Made by a program: the position numbers and the translations under genes. From Nomia melanderi (Eukaryota > Arthropoda > Insecta > Hymenoptera > Halictidae): a stretch of DNA of 64,000 nt. Location: positions 12,526,451-12,590,450 of the forward strand of contig NC_135012.1 of the NCBI RefSeq assembly GCF_051020985.1, given 5' to 3'. The notes beneath the pieces were generated by a model. The model did no database searches. It was not told the DNA's origin and saw nothing but the letters and a program-made list of their open reading frames with translations. This document shows positions 1 through 9,699 of this stretch, one piece after another. Each line of letters begins with the position of its first letter. The first letter of the stretch is position 1.

Positions 1-1935
1 AGTTGGTGGTAAAATTTCATAAGAAGGAAAATCTTACGAGGAAATCACGAAACTCGCAAATAGAAGCAAATCGACTATGTTACATTGCGCGATTAGGAAG
101 TGAGAAATGAAGGGGATAATGTAAACAACGATCGTATAAGACTTGGATGAAGAAATTGTCTCCTAGAAAAGAAAAACTCACTGAATGTGAAACAAAACTT
201 GCTACGATGATCGCTAGTAGTATTAGCAAGCATGTACAGGCCGAATTGCCTCGCAGAATTATCCGGAAACACGGTTACCATAGGGGAATACCGCGGAAGA
301 AGACGTACATCGGAACAATATACAATAAGAAAGAAACATTAATACAGTCCAGAAAATCCTGTCTTACAGATGTCACAATTTCGACAGATCGCCCGTAGCA
401 ACTCAACCTTGAGATGAGGTGGGCTGGGAAAAACGCCTATAGACTCCGATTGGAACGCATGGAAGAGTAAATGAAAATAGCGAGTACGGTGACTGCGTTT
501 TCTCAGCTGTGAATCTACATTTCGATCGATAAGCGATAACGATCGCATTTTCAGACCGGAAACTCATCGCGTAACAAGCGAGGACCCTAATTGAATACGC
601 CCTACCGTTTGGCGGTATATTTTAGATACACCCTACACAGTATATAGGAGGAATTTTTTAAGAGAAAAAGGTGTACATATAAAAAATTGTAAATCATTGT
701 TATGGGTGTTAAATGTATTTTAAAATTAGACTCTCAGATTTACAAATACTACAGGAATTCTCTTCATTTTACGAAAAAAATCTTTCAATCTCTGTAATCT
801 TTCGATATGCATGTATATATTTGAAGGGTTAGCTGCAAGAAGGAAGCAACTCTATTTTTAACATATTTCTTGTTAAATATGCAATTTCACTTTTAAAAAT
901 GTGATTTTTAATCACATAAATACCCGATTATTCTTTCCGCTGATTCTTCTAAGTATTCCGTTGTATACCAGATAAATTTACAATCGGCTGGTATCGGTAA
1001 CAAAACAATCAATTTGCACATACATGCCTAGTATCAATTGTTAATTTTCACGTCTTATATTTTTTTTACGAATTATCGTACTCAAATTGTAAAAGATAAA
1101 ATTTAATTCGATCTCCTTAAACTTTTAGTTCCACTGAATATTTACTGAAACAGCGACAAACGATAAATCAAATGAAAAATAAAAATGCGAGTCCACTCCA
1201 TATCTAATCGACAGTATGAATTTAATAAAATACTTTTAATTAATTGCGTGTGCAAAGTATTCTGCACCGTGTTACTGAGAAATCACTTGAAATTTAAAAA
1301 GTACACGATTATCATTAATTCATAACCTTTCTCAACAAAAAGGTCTATCTAATAAATCGACAAAACGTATCGCACGCATACTATAAATAATCAAACACTC
1401 CGAATATACCAAAGCAGCATCGCTTACAAACGGAATGTAAATTAAACTACAATCGTGCGGAAACGTTATAGTTACAGATTTGAATTTGATCGTAGATTGA
1501 AAACATTGATAAAGATTATCTAGTATATCCTAGCTCGAAGATCCGAACAATTAGTGTTAACAGCATATTTCACTATTCAGAACAATGAACATCTAAATTA
1601 TTAAAATTCTTTCATGACAAGCTGTCTAGGACCAAAAACATGCAAGATGTTTCAAAGATCAATCGAGCAACAAACATATTAAAATATAAAAATAAAATAT
1701 TCTGATATTCAATTGATATACTATTTTCGTTCAACATTACGGTCTGAACGATTTAATAACGCATAACATTCGAAAATATTTGAGAACTCAAAAATCCCAA
1801 CCTGTAGATACACTAAACAAAATGACCTTTTAAAACACATTAAGATGCCGAATCTCATTTTCAGCATTAAAAAGCATTCGTAACCTCGATCAGTTCAATA
1901 TTCTTGCTCGTCTTGTTCGCGTAAATAGGTTAGCG
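1..1935. other. AT-rich non-coding stretch, probable RGS7-type intron
   Basis: I see no convincing gene here. The open frames near 93-548 have no recognisable motif and no splice context. I looked on the minus strand for the missing C-terminal half of the DEP domain of the neighbouring RGS gene and did not find it, so this is probably intron and the next exon lies outside the window. Confidence 0.4.
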
Positions 1936-2499
1936 TTAACCCTTTCGGTACGGTGCGGTAACAACAAACATCGCTTCATCTAGCCGGATTATTCTTGTTA
2001 TTTATCATCGGTAGAAATAACTTATTTTCGAGAAATGTATCTGCATTTTCACCTAACCAAACGAAAACATTATACAGCATGGAATATAAACAATTGCGTG
2101 AATCTTCCGTCTGCGACTTCGCTACTAATATTAGAACGCGTCTATAGTATTTTGGAAACTATACGCAGAAACGATAAATTCATCTTTATCACCATTTTTC
2201 GTAGTATTTGTGAAAAATTCCGTGCTATGGTGGTAACTAGAAAATGTAAGCGATACTAACGATAAGAAGTCATAGACACTAGCATACGAGACTGTTAAAT
2301 ACCAGTGTAGACCTACCGTTTGTACGCTTCGACAACTATTGTTTCGGTGTGATCAAAGTTGGAAGGTAGCCTTATCATGCTGAAAACTACAGTGTAAGCG
2401 TTGCCCACCGATGATACGAAAGCAAAAATATCTGACATGACTTGCTAACGAATTTTGCCTGACATATACCTGTCGGATCGACCGTACCGAAGGGGTTAA
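1936..2499. mobile_element. TTAA-flanked MITE, family C (piggyBac-type signature)
   Basis: The element is bounded on both sides by TTAA. The left end reads TTAACCCTTTCGGTACGGT (1936-1954). The reverse complement of the right end (2481-2499) reads TTAACCCCTTCGGTACGGT, one mismatch. Total length is about 564 bp and no transposase frame is present, so it is non-autonomous. A TTAA target duplication is the hallmark of piggyBac-type transposition; assignment to that superfamily is inferred from this alone. It lies in the presumed RGS7-type intron. Confidence 0.7.
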
Positions 2500-2686
2500 G
2501 TGCTGAATTAAAGATAGGAAACATAAAGGAAATATCAAAAGAATGTGCGTGAAACAGTACAATAATTCATGGAAACCCCCTTAAAATATCCAATCTCTTA
2601 TTGTCGGTACAAACAATGCAACGAAACAAAATTGTAACGATGGGCTTGTAGAGTGACAATTACGCAGCCAGAATTCAGCCGCACCA

Positions 2687-2908
2687 TTAATACGTTAAGC
2701 GCCATGTCAGTCACTGGTGACTGACTAAAAAACAATAACACACAAGACAACCGATGTGAAATAAAAATGTTTAACAAGGCAACTAAGTTGATAACAGTGC
2801 AACGCAAACGTTGCAACGCCGAACAATTCATAATTGTTCCTACTTTCCTTACAAAAGACAAACTTTATGGGGAAACGCTTAAGATTTTCGTGGCGCTTAA
2901 CGTGTTAA
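2687..2908 (+). mobile_element. TTAA-flanked MITE, family A, copy 1
   Basis: First of three full-length copies of one family (others at 22350 and 30622). TTAA at 2687-2690 and 2905-2908 flank inverted termini of the type CACGTTAAGCGCCA; the left end here has one change (TACGTT). A subterminal palindrome GTCAGTCACTGGTGACTGAC lies at 2706-2725. It is 222 bp, about 20 bp shorter than the other copies because of small internal deletions. It ends about 55 bp from the splice donor of a DEP-domain exon of the RGS7-type gene. No coding capacity. Confidence 0.85.
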
Positions 2909-2963
2909 AGTGCCAGTACAAGATTTTTCTATCGTAGCGTGGCATGCATTCGAACTGTAATAC

Positions 2964-3014
2964 CTGATTCTTCGATGGAAAGCCGCTCCATCAGCCATTC
3001 GATGAGATCGTAAC
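2964..3014 (-). CDS. RGS7: RGS7-type regulator of G-protein signalling, DEP-domain exon (second visible exon)
   Basis: A 51-nt exon with acceptor AG at 3016-3015 and donor GT at 2963-2962 (minus strand). It completes the split Gly codon from the upstream exon, then reads YDLIEWLMERLSIEES and leaves a one-base overhang. This matches the start of the DEP domain of R7-family RGS proteins (human RGS7 has the equivalent SDIVQWLIKNLTIEDP). The DEP domain anchors the R7 RGS-Gbeta5 complex to membranes through R7BP or GPCRs. The rest of the DEP, the DHEX, GGL and RGS domains are not in the window and should lie to the left. A family A MITE begins about 55 bp downstream of the donor. Confidence 0.85.
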
Positions 3015-3101
3015 CTGCAACACGCAGGCAGCCTACTGTAGTGTCCTGACCATGATAGCCGCTTACGTTTACCCCGCAACGTAGATACCGATGACACTCA
3101 C

Positions 3102-3198
3102 CCATGAAAGCTGAGGGGATTGAGGTAAGAAATTGCTTTTGGCTGCGCACGGGTACCCCGTTTTCAGGGTCTTGCATCTCCCGCACCAGCCCCTCCAT
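3102..3198 (-). CDS. RGS7: RGS7-type regulator of G-protein signalling, exon before DEP (first visible exon)
   Basis: A 97-nt exon between an AG acceptor (3200-3199, after ATTAATTAC) and a GTGAGT donor (3101-3096). It reads MEGLVREMQDPENGVPVRSQ, then KQFLTSIPSAFMG, with the final Gly split 1/2 across an 87-nt intron. Residue for residue this resembles the N-terminal segment of vertebrate RGS7 (MEDVIARMQDEKNGIPIRTV...). In the family the exon is preceded by a short N-terminal peptide, so this Met is probably internal; the true first exon was not found. The best candidate region for the promoter is the GC-rich block at 9.7-11.7 kb, but that is inference. Identification as R7-type RGS is firm; the exact paralogue (RGS6/7/9/11) is less certain. 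Confidence 0.87.
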
Positions 3199-4096
3199 CT
3201 GTAATTAATATCGTCGATGAATTACTTTCTGTTCTGTCGTTTAAACAATTTTAACCCTTCGCACTCCGCTGCCCCCTCTTAGGGGACATTGAAGTTTATT
3301 AGCGATTACGGGGAATTAAGTTATTTCAGCGCAACTTTTTCAGACATGCATGTTTCCCTGAAGTTTTCTCTTGAAATGCCACAAGAAATCAAATCGAAAT
3401 ATAGTAATATTACTGAGATACATAAAAAAAATGTCAGCGTGTTTTGTGTCAGGAGAGAACGCGAGAAGCGTGTTCACGACGGTCCGAGCACTTCTCGGCG
3501 CCACTTGAAAAGGGCGATAAGGAGAGTTTGTGGAATATTTATATTTACAAATATAAATAAACAAATTTAAAACTGGAGGAAAAGATTTTCAAAGCTGAGC
3601 TCGGTCTGGTTTGAAGCGTCGAGCGGTGTAGATAGATCTAACGAGTGAGAAAATCACACATTAAGTTAACCAGCCCCAATTTAACCGAAATGAAATATCG
3701 AATATATTTTTGCGAATATGTTCGAGACTGGCCGATCAGCAGTAACACGTACATACAGACAAGCACCGTTCAGAATCGAGTCTCCGTCAATGTATTTCAA
3801 GGTCATCCGAAACAGTTGGGAATCGTTAATGTTGATTGAAAACAGCCGATCGAGCGCGCGGACATAACCTCACGGAAGTTATGCGCCGAGAGGGGTGGGA
3901 TGGCAATGAAAGTTACCATCGAAACTCTTGCAGAACATACTCTGCGAGCACGCTCGAGAGATCGAATACGGTTCCGCCTCCCCGCGGCTCCAACTGGTAA
4001 CGGTTCGCCAGCAATATTCCGCCTCGGCGGGTATTTCCGAGTAAACGGCTAAGTGGGTCGCGTCCCGCAAGGGACGGTCTTCCCTTCTGATGATCC
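3199..4096. other. Non-coding, presumed RGS7-type intron
   Basis: No gene recognised. A TTAACCCTTCGCACTCCGCT string near 3250 resembles the ends of the TTAA elements nearby but I found no matching inverted end, so it may be a solo terminus. The minus-strand frame at 3879-4334 has no recognisable domain. Confidence 0.35.
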
Positions 4097-4548
4097 TTAA
4101 CACGTTGAGTGCGGCGCCGATTTTGCTACACTTTCCGCTCAGGCGGCAGCGCGTGAGCATTTGATGCCGAACGCTAAACTGGACCGCGCGACACGGCGCA
4201 ACAGATTCCTTTTTTTCACTGTCTCTTTTGTCGTTCGCACTGTGACAATGGTGCAGGCAATGCACATGTATACAATGTATAAACATAAGATAACGGGGTG
4301 GGGAATGCCAGAGAGACAAAGGTGCGAACGCCAAGAAACGACCAGTCTGAAAAAGCCACGGAGTACGCTAAATTTTAACATAAATTCTTTAATTGTCATT
4401 AATAATTTATGATGTCGACCAAACGAGAAGTTCGCTGTCAGTCCCTAGAATCCACGCCGCCAAACGAAAAGTCTACTGTCAGTCCTCAGGGACTGACGCC
4501 GCTTGAACGGAAAGTTCACTGTCAGTCCCCAGGGACTCAACGTGTTAA
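4097..4548. mobile_element. TTAA-flanked MITE, family B, with internal tandem repeats
   Basis: TTAA at 4097-4100 and 4545-4548 flank perfect 10-bp inverted ends CACGTTGAGT. Near the right end about three tandem units of roughly 43 bp (about 4425-4540) each carry a core like CTGTCAGTCCCCAGGGACT. One unit contains GTCAGTCCTCAGGGACTGAC (4478-4497), a palindrome very like that inside family A. The outermost bases follow CACGTT(A/G)AG(C/T)GC, as in family A, suggesting mobilisation by related transposases. No transposase frame. Confidence 0.75.
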
Positions 4549-5019
4549 ACGACGAAGGAGGGGTTTTCCCGTGCACGGCATGCGTGCGGGCGCCGGGTGC
4601 ACGCACGTGCTCTTGGTAGTGGCTTATCCCTCAACGAAAAGTAAAGCCGAATAACATTACGGCCCAACGAAGCCGATATAAGGGGAACCCCGAGGTGCGC
4701 TATGCTCGGTAGAGCGTCGCTGATACTATCCGTTCATTGAAATTGATGAGGTTTACCGTTTAACCTTGATCAGGCCCCGGCGTCTTTTTCGACCTAAATC
4801 TAGCGTAATTTTTGCTGTGATTCTCTTTAAGGGATGGATGAAAGTTCAGAATTATAGACTATAGTTTCGTAAGTATCTCGGAAACTGAGGACGTGTGGCA
4901 GCAATATGCGTACAGGCACGTATAAGCACAGTTCTTTCTAGATACTTTTCGGGCAGCCATTGTACATCCTAGGTTAAACACTATTAAGTGTTGGATCGAA
5001 TAAAATAGGTATATATTTT
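4549..5019. other. Non-coding spacer
   Basis: No gene seen. There is a TATA-like string (GATATAAGGGG) near 4673 followed by GC-rich sequence; no coding frame follows, so I do not call a promoter. Confidence 0.3.
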
Positions 5020-5331
5020 ATTACATTCATTTTCGGCTTTCGGACGAGAGCCGTGTCCAATAGGAATATTTTCCCAACGTTTCACCGGCATTGCAGCTGG
5101 CTTCATCAGGGGGCTAGAGGCATACTGACACTGGTGCGTCTTGGAAGACTTTTTTTAAATATGGACCCTTCGTGTTCCGGATCGGTGGTTACCAATCATT
5201 TTTAATTGTCCAATTTTTAATTGGTTAGCTGGACCACCGATCCGGAACATGAACAGGATCCATATTTAAAGAAAGTCTTCAATATTCCTGTTGGACACGG
5301 CTCTCACTCGAAAGCCGAAAATGAATGTAAT
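5020..5331. repeat. Inverted repeat of a Penelope-like element terminus
   Basis: Two copies of one sequence face each other. The left arm (about 5020-5199) and right arm (about 5208-5331) share ATTACATTCATTTTCGGCTT and its complement, the segment around CCGTGTCCAA, and the segment around CCGATCCGGAACA, with a short axis near 5203-5213. The right arm lacks about 85 nt present in the left arm (roughly 5071-5140, which contains the hammerhead-like motif). Head-to-head terminal repeats and hammerhead motifs are known from Penelope-like retroelements. Assignment to that class is inferred from this layout because no reverse transcriptase or GIY-YIG frame is present. Confidence 0.6.
5071..5113 (-). 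ncRNA. Candidate hammerhead ribozyme (minimal, Penelope-like type)
   Basis: On the minus strand the core CTGATGA (5109-5103) is followed by a stem-loop with GCCAGC opposite GCCGGT (one G-U pair, one A-C mismatch, loop TGCAAT), then GAAA (5083-5080). After GAAA comes CGTT, which gives the very short stem III and a U at the cleavage position. Next comes GGG, which can pair with the CCC just before CTGATGA to form stem I. This is the order of conserved elements of a type I hammerhead with the minimal stem III seen in Penelope-like elements. Whether it is catalytic is unknown; the A-C mismatch and U17 are weak points. Confidence 0.5.
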
Positions 5332-7284
5332 GATATTCCAGACCGTGGAAGCGTCGAGACTACTATCAGGTATATATTTGAAATACGCGTACCTTATCGA
5401 AGGCATAAGGCCTATGAACACGTGGCTCCTTCTCCTTCTGCTGTTGATTGCTAGAGGCCTCCATCGCGATCGTGGCGGCCCTCTGCGACGCTGGCAGGAG
5501 CAGTGGCGATATTGATGGCGGAGGGGGCTGGGGAGCTGGGCCGGAGACGGGTTTACCCGAACTCCATGGGGCTCTGGCCCCATCCCATCACTCCAGTCAC
5601 CCCCGCACGCCCACTGAAAAATATTTAGAAAAAGGTTTGCTTGAAGCATGTGTATCTCACAATGAAAAGAATCTGGTAATGCATCGAATGTTTTAAGGGG
5701 ACAATTGTTTCGCGTCGCGATTCCAGCTCCAAATGGGTTGTAAACTGTTCTATCAACCTTTATCGGTCGTTTAACAACATAATTATTATTCGACGCGGAG
5801 GAGTTTTAGAAGAGAAGTTATGTAGGGTATGGATGGTATAGTGTAGGGATGTAATGGTCCTCTTTATTCATTTAACCATAGTCTATAAATTAAAAGTTAT
5901 ATTAGGGCAATTAAAAACCTAGCCTCTCCAACGAACATTCGCTTCGCATCTCGAATATCTAATAACAGAATATGTACTTTTTCAGCCATTAATAAGACAT
6001 TGTCGATGCGCCAACAAACCAAGCACATAGGAATTACTGTTGCCAACCAATCGACTGAAATCCATTCTTTTCCGGTTAAATACGAAAGAATTATTTTCGC
6101 TAACACGTGTCCCACGATTCCCATATAATAATAGAGAGAATTCTCGACAAACTTCATACTAACACATTAACGTCCGGAAATATAAGAATACGATTTTCAT
6201 TGATCGCTCATGAAATGCCAGAGACATATAAATAGGGTTTATGCACTGTGCATTACAGCCCGGCGACATATAAATATCTATTGCAACATATGTGCTAAAA
6301 ATAATACGTCTTATCAAAAAAAGGTTATAAAAATTGAGAAAAACGCACTGCACATTTGAATTTGGCATAAAAGACGCAACATATACTCATATATTTTATT
6401 ACCTATCTATCGCGTATCATTATTTGCAGCTGAGCGATTATAGATATGCGAAACCTTAAGCTCAAACTAGTGAAATGAAAATTAATGGTACTTCTGTATT
6501 AGAAAAATTAAAGATCTCAAAGAACGTTGCGTTGGGTGCTGTTATATATTATACATATCTATTTACATATGTATCTAATCGTAAGCGTAGAATTAATTCA
6601 CAGGTACAGAGACGTCACATGTAATATTTAGTACGCACACTGAACACGCGATACCTGTTTACAGTGGACAACACGTTAGCTTTCAATGTTTACTCAGGAT
6701 TTGTGACACGGGCAATGACTCCTAACTTCAACGAAGACTTCTAATTGTACACTTTCTAACTTCTAACTTCAAAGATATTGGACTACAACATTCGGTGACC
6801 ACATGGGAGCACAATTGTATCAAAATCTCGTGTGAACATCGATGCGTTGGAAATTTCTGCTTCGAAGGGTATAAATTCATAGCGGTGATGATTCTTCAAG
6901 ACCGTTACGTCATGCAAGAACGAAATTTAAAGAAAATCCTCGAGATTGCCGAATCGTCGACCACCCCTAAGCCAGAGGGCTACTGCATTCACTCCCTTCA
7001 ATGGAAACGAGCCCCGAGCGCACTTGAAGGGATTGCGGACTCTCCGGGGTTTTTAGTAAATGAGTTTCTTGGACAGAAGAATTTTAGTTGTAAAAGGAGA
7101 ATTTTCGAAAACTCGCAGCAATTTAACATTAGCGGAGTCTTATAAATAGTTAGGGTAATGCTTAATAAAGGAACTCAGGTTTTGTTTCTAATCAGACCTA
7201 ATGTTTACAACAAATTATAGTAAATATAGCAGTACTGCGGTTCCTCTCGCACTGAGCAGGATTACTATAGCGACGACTAGTCAT

Positions 7285-7321
<37 letters not shown>

Positions 7322-9600
7322 GCTCACGTTCCCTGTTGGGTGAACGGAATTGACAATTAGCTTGCTTTACTTAGATATTTATATTACACAAAAATGTCAA
7401 TTATCCACAGAAAACTTTTCAAACTATTCTTAAAAGGTTCCTTTGACTTCAAGAGATGTTTTCATCTGTTTATAAAAATGCCTGTTAAATGTTTTCGCAA
7501 GAACTACACACCGCGAGTTTGTAAGTTTTGTCGATTGATTCATAGTCTGTGTGCGAGAAGCCAAAAATTTAGGGTACCCGATATTCGGGTCGGGTCGGGT
7601 CGCGTAGAGTACCAAACAGCAGGGGAATATAGGCTGATCTTTTGTTTCCTCATAACCAAAGGTCTATTTAAAATACTTCGAAAAAGCGTTTCACGCATTT
7701 ATTGCTCCAGATACTTTATTATTACGATTACGAAACAAAGCATTCCACTTTACCCTACTTTCCCTAGATGTGCAAGAACCCGCGAATTTCAGGCATCCGA
7801 TACTCGGTTTCGTAACCGCGAACTGAGATCGTTCGTTTTTTGTATACATAAAATATAAAGAGCAGGGTAAAATTAATGTTTAATAAGTGATATATTTTAT
7901 TTCATGTTAACGCGTAAGAAGATAATTGTTCCGCGTTATCTGATAATAACCTTGTTCTCTTTAAAGTAACTATATTGTTAGCCGTTGAAGATATTCATTC
8001 ATTAACTACATATGTGTAGCATGAAGAGCAATGTAACGTCGCGCTGTTGCTCTTCGTTACATTGGAAACCTCGCATAATTTTAACTTTAAATGACACAAC
8101 GGAGCAGTCGTGTTACCATATTCGGTCCACAATTTCTGTTCACAATGCAGACATTCCGCCTTCCTCTGATTTATTTTCCGAAATTGCTTCCAAGCAGAAC
8201 TCTTTCTACGTTTCTGCCTTTGCACTGTATTTTATACATCTACTTGTGCTTCATTCGCACTTTCACTATCGCTGCTAGTATACATTTTTAGTTTTTTTCG
8301 GCAGAGGGTAGGTTCCACCCCCGCTCCCTACAGACATCAGCCCAACTAATACCAATCTCTACTATCCAAATGAACTTTGAGTATATCCATATTACAAGGA
8401 ACAACTCCAATAAATGAAAATGTAGATTCAAAAGAAGAATCAAGATCAACATATTTTTGCGAATATCTGGAAAGCTAAAGCCGAGCAATGGTAACGTATA
8501 CAAAGGACAGTTGTAAATGATAGGATGTAAATAATTAACACGCTTCTTTTCGTAAAAAATAATTACAATAGTTCTGTATTTATTTAAGGACGCATTATCT
8601 ATTAGGCACTTTAGGTACGATATATAAGGCTCGAGAAAATTGCAGAATATTCGAAAGCAAATGGAAAGCAACAATCGTCTTCTATAAAAGAATACTATCC
8701 GCAGACGACGTCTACTTTTTAATTCGCTCAGGGACCAACTTTGATCAGTCAAACATTCCAACATTCACCTTTTCTTCTAGCCGTACACAGCATTTATTTT
8801 ATGGATGATCGACATCGCAAATAAAATGATACGATAATAGTAACTGACTGTGCCGTATAGTAAGCTTGAATAATTGTTAATAAGTGTCAATTTCTATTTT
8901 CAAACTTAGGTGTCGTACATTCTACCTAAATAAACAAAACTATATCGAGAACTACATTTGCAAATTTTCCAATAATATGTATCACTGTACCTACACATGT
9001 AATCAACAGAATTACGTCCGGTACCACTCGAAATTCATCATTCAATGTAAATACGTTCATTAAATACTCCGAAGAGGGACAACATGTTACAGCTTGTTTT
9101 AAGTAAAGTTCCTGTAAACGGGAAATTTACGAAAAAAGACAAAAAGGGAGATTAAATACAGAAAAAGAAAACGATTTATATAGTAGAGAACAGAGGAGGA
9201 AAAATCTCTCAAAATGAATAAATATTTTGTGTCGGACACTTTCACATTTGCATAAACGTAGAATACTAAGATCGCCTAGCGCGTTTACGCTGTTTGGTTG
9301 GGCAACTTTGTAAACAACAGCTGACTTTCATGAAAAAAATACAATCGTGAAGAGTTACGGATGGGCGCAGCTCGATAACAGGAAAGTGCATTCGCATCGT
9401 TCGACTTTCGTTGAATCGTTACTATAGCAATGGCCATGCGAAATAACTACATATATAGGAAGAATAACAATAAGCGGCCTCTACTTTTCCGAATGGTGGT
9501 TCAAAATTATATCATTGATACCGAGTGTCTGAACGCGACACAACAAATTTTTCGTTAACGTATAAGAAAACTTACAGATGGATCGTGAAACAAACGCACC
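5332..9600. other. Non-coding region with degenerate repeats
   Basis: No gene with recognisable features. A short G/C-rich direct repeat TCGGGTCGGGTCGGGTCGCG occurs at about 7582-7601, inside a locally duplicated motif (compare 7551-7615 with about 7769-7830). A small hairpin TCCCTTCAA/TTGAAGGGA lies near 6990-7033. The 154-codon frame at 7394-7858 and the 158-codon minus frame at 8288-8764 show no domain, start context or splice signals. Confidence 0.35.
5897..6157 (-). pseudogene. Possible fragment of a multi-pass membrane protein (chemoreceptor-like?)
   Basis: An 86-codon minus-strand frame rich in hydrophobic residues contains two potential membrane segments (around YYYMGIVGHVLAKIILSYL and DWLATVIPMCLVCW) followed by KVHILLLDIRD. 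The texture resembles insect gustatory or odorant receptor segments, but I cannot match a diagnostic motif such as the TYhhhhhQF signature. No splice signals were established. It may be a gene relic or chance. Confidence 0.15.
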
Positions 9601-9610
9601 ACATTTAAAT

Positions 9611-9624
9611 ACACACACACACAC
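9611..9624. repeat. (AC)n microsatellite
   Basis: Seven uninterrupted AC units followed by an interrupted continuation (GAGGCACACAC). Confidence 0.9.
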
Positions 9625-9699
9625 AGAGGCACACACTTGTATGTATACGAACGAAACACGAAACACAAAGAGTCTTAAGAAGAAATTCATTACCTAGGA

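Noticed and set aside
7394..7858. 154-codon plus-strand frame
   Set aside because: Cys/Arg/Phe-rich without motif and overlaps the duplicated TCGGGT repeat; no splice or start support.
8288..8764. 158-codon minus-strand frame
   Set aside because: Leu/Ile/Phe-rich as expected from AT-rich DNA read out of frame; no domain recognised.
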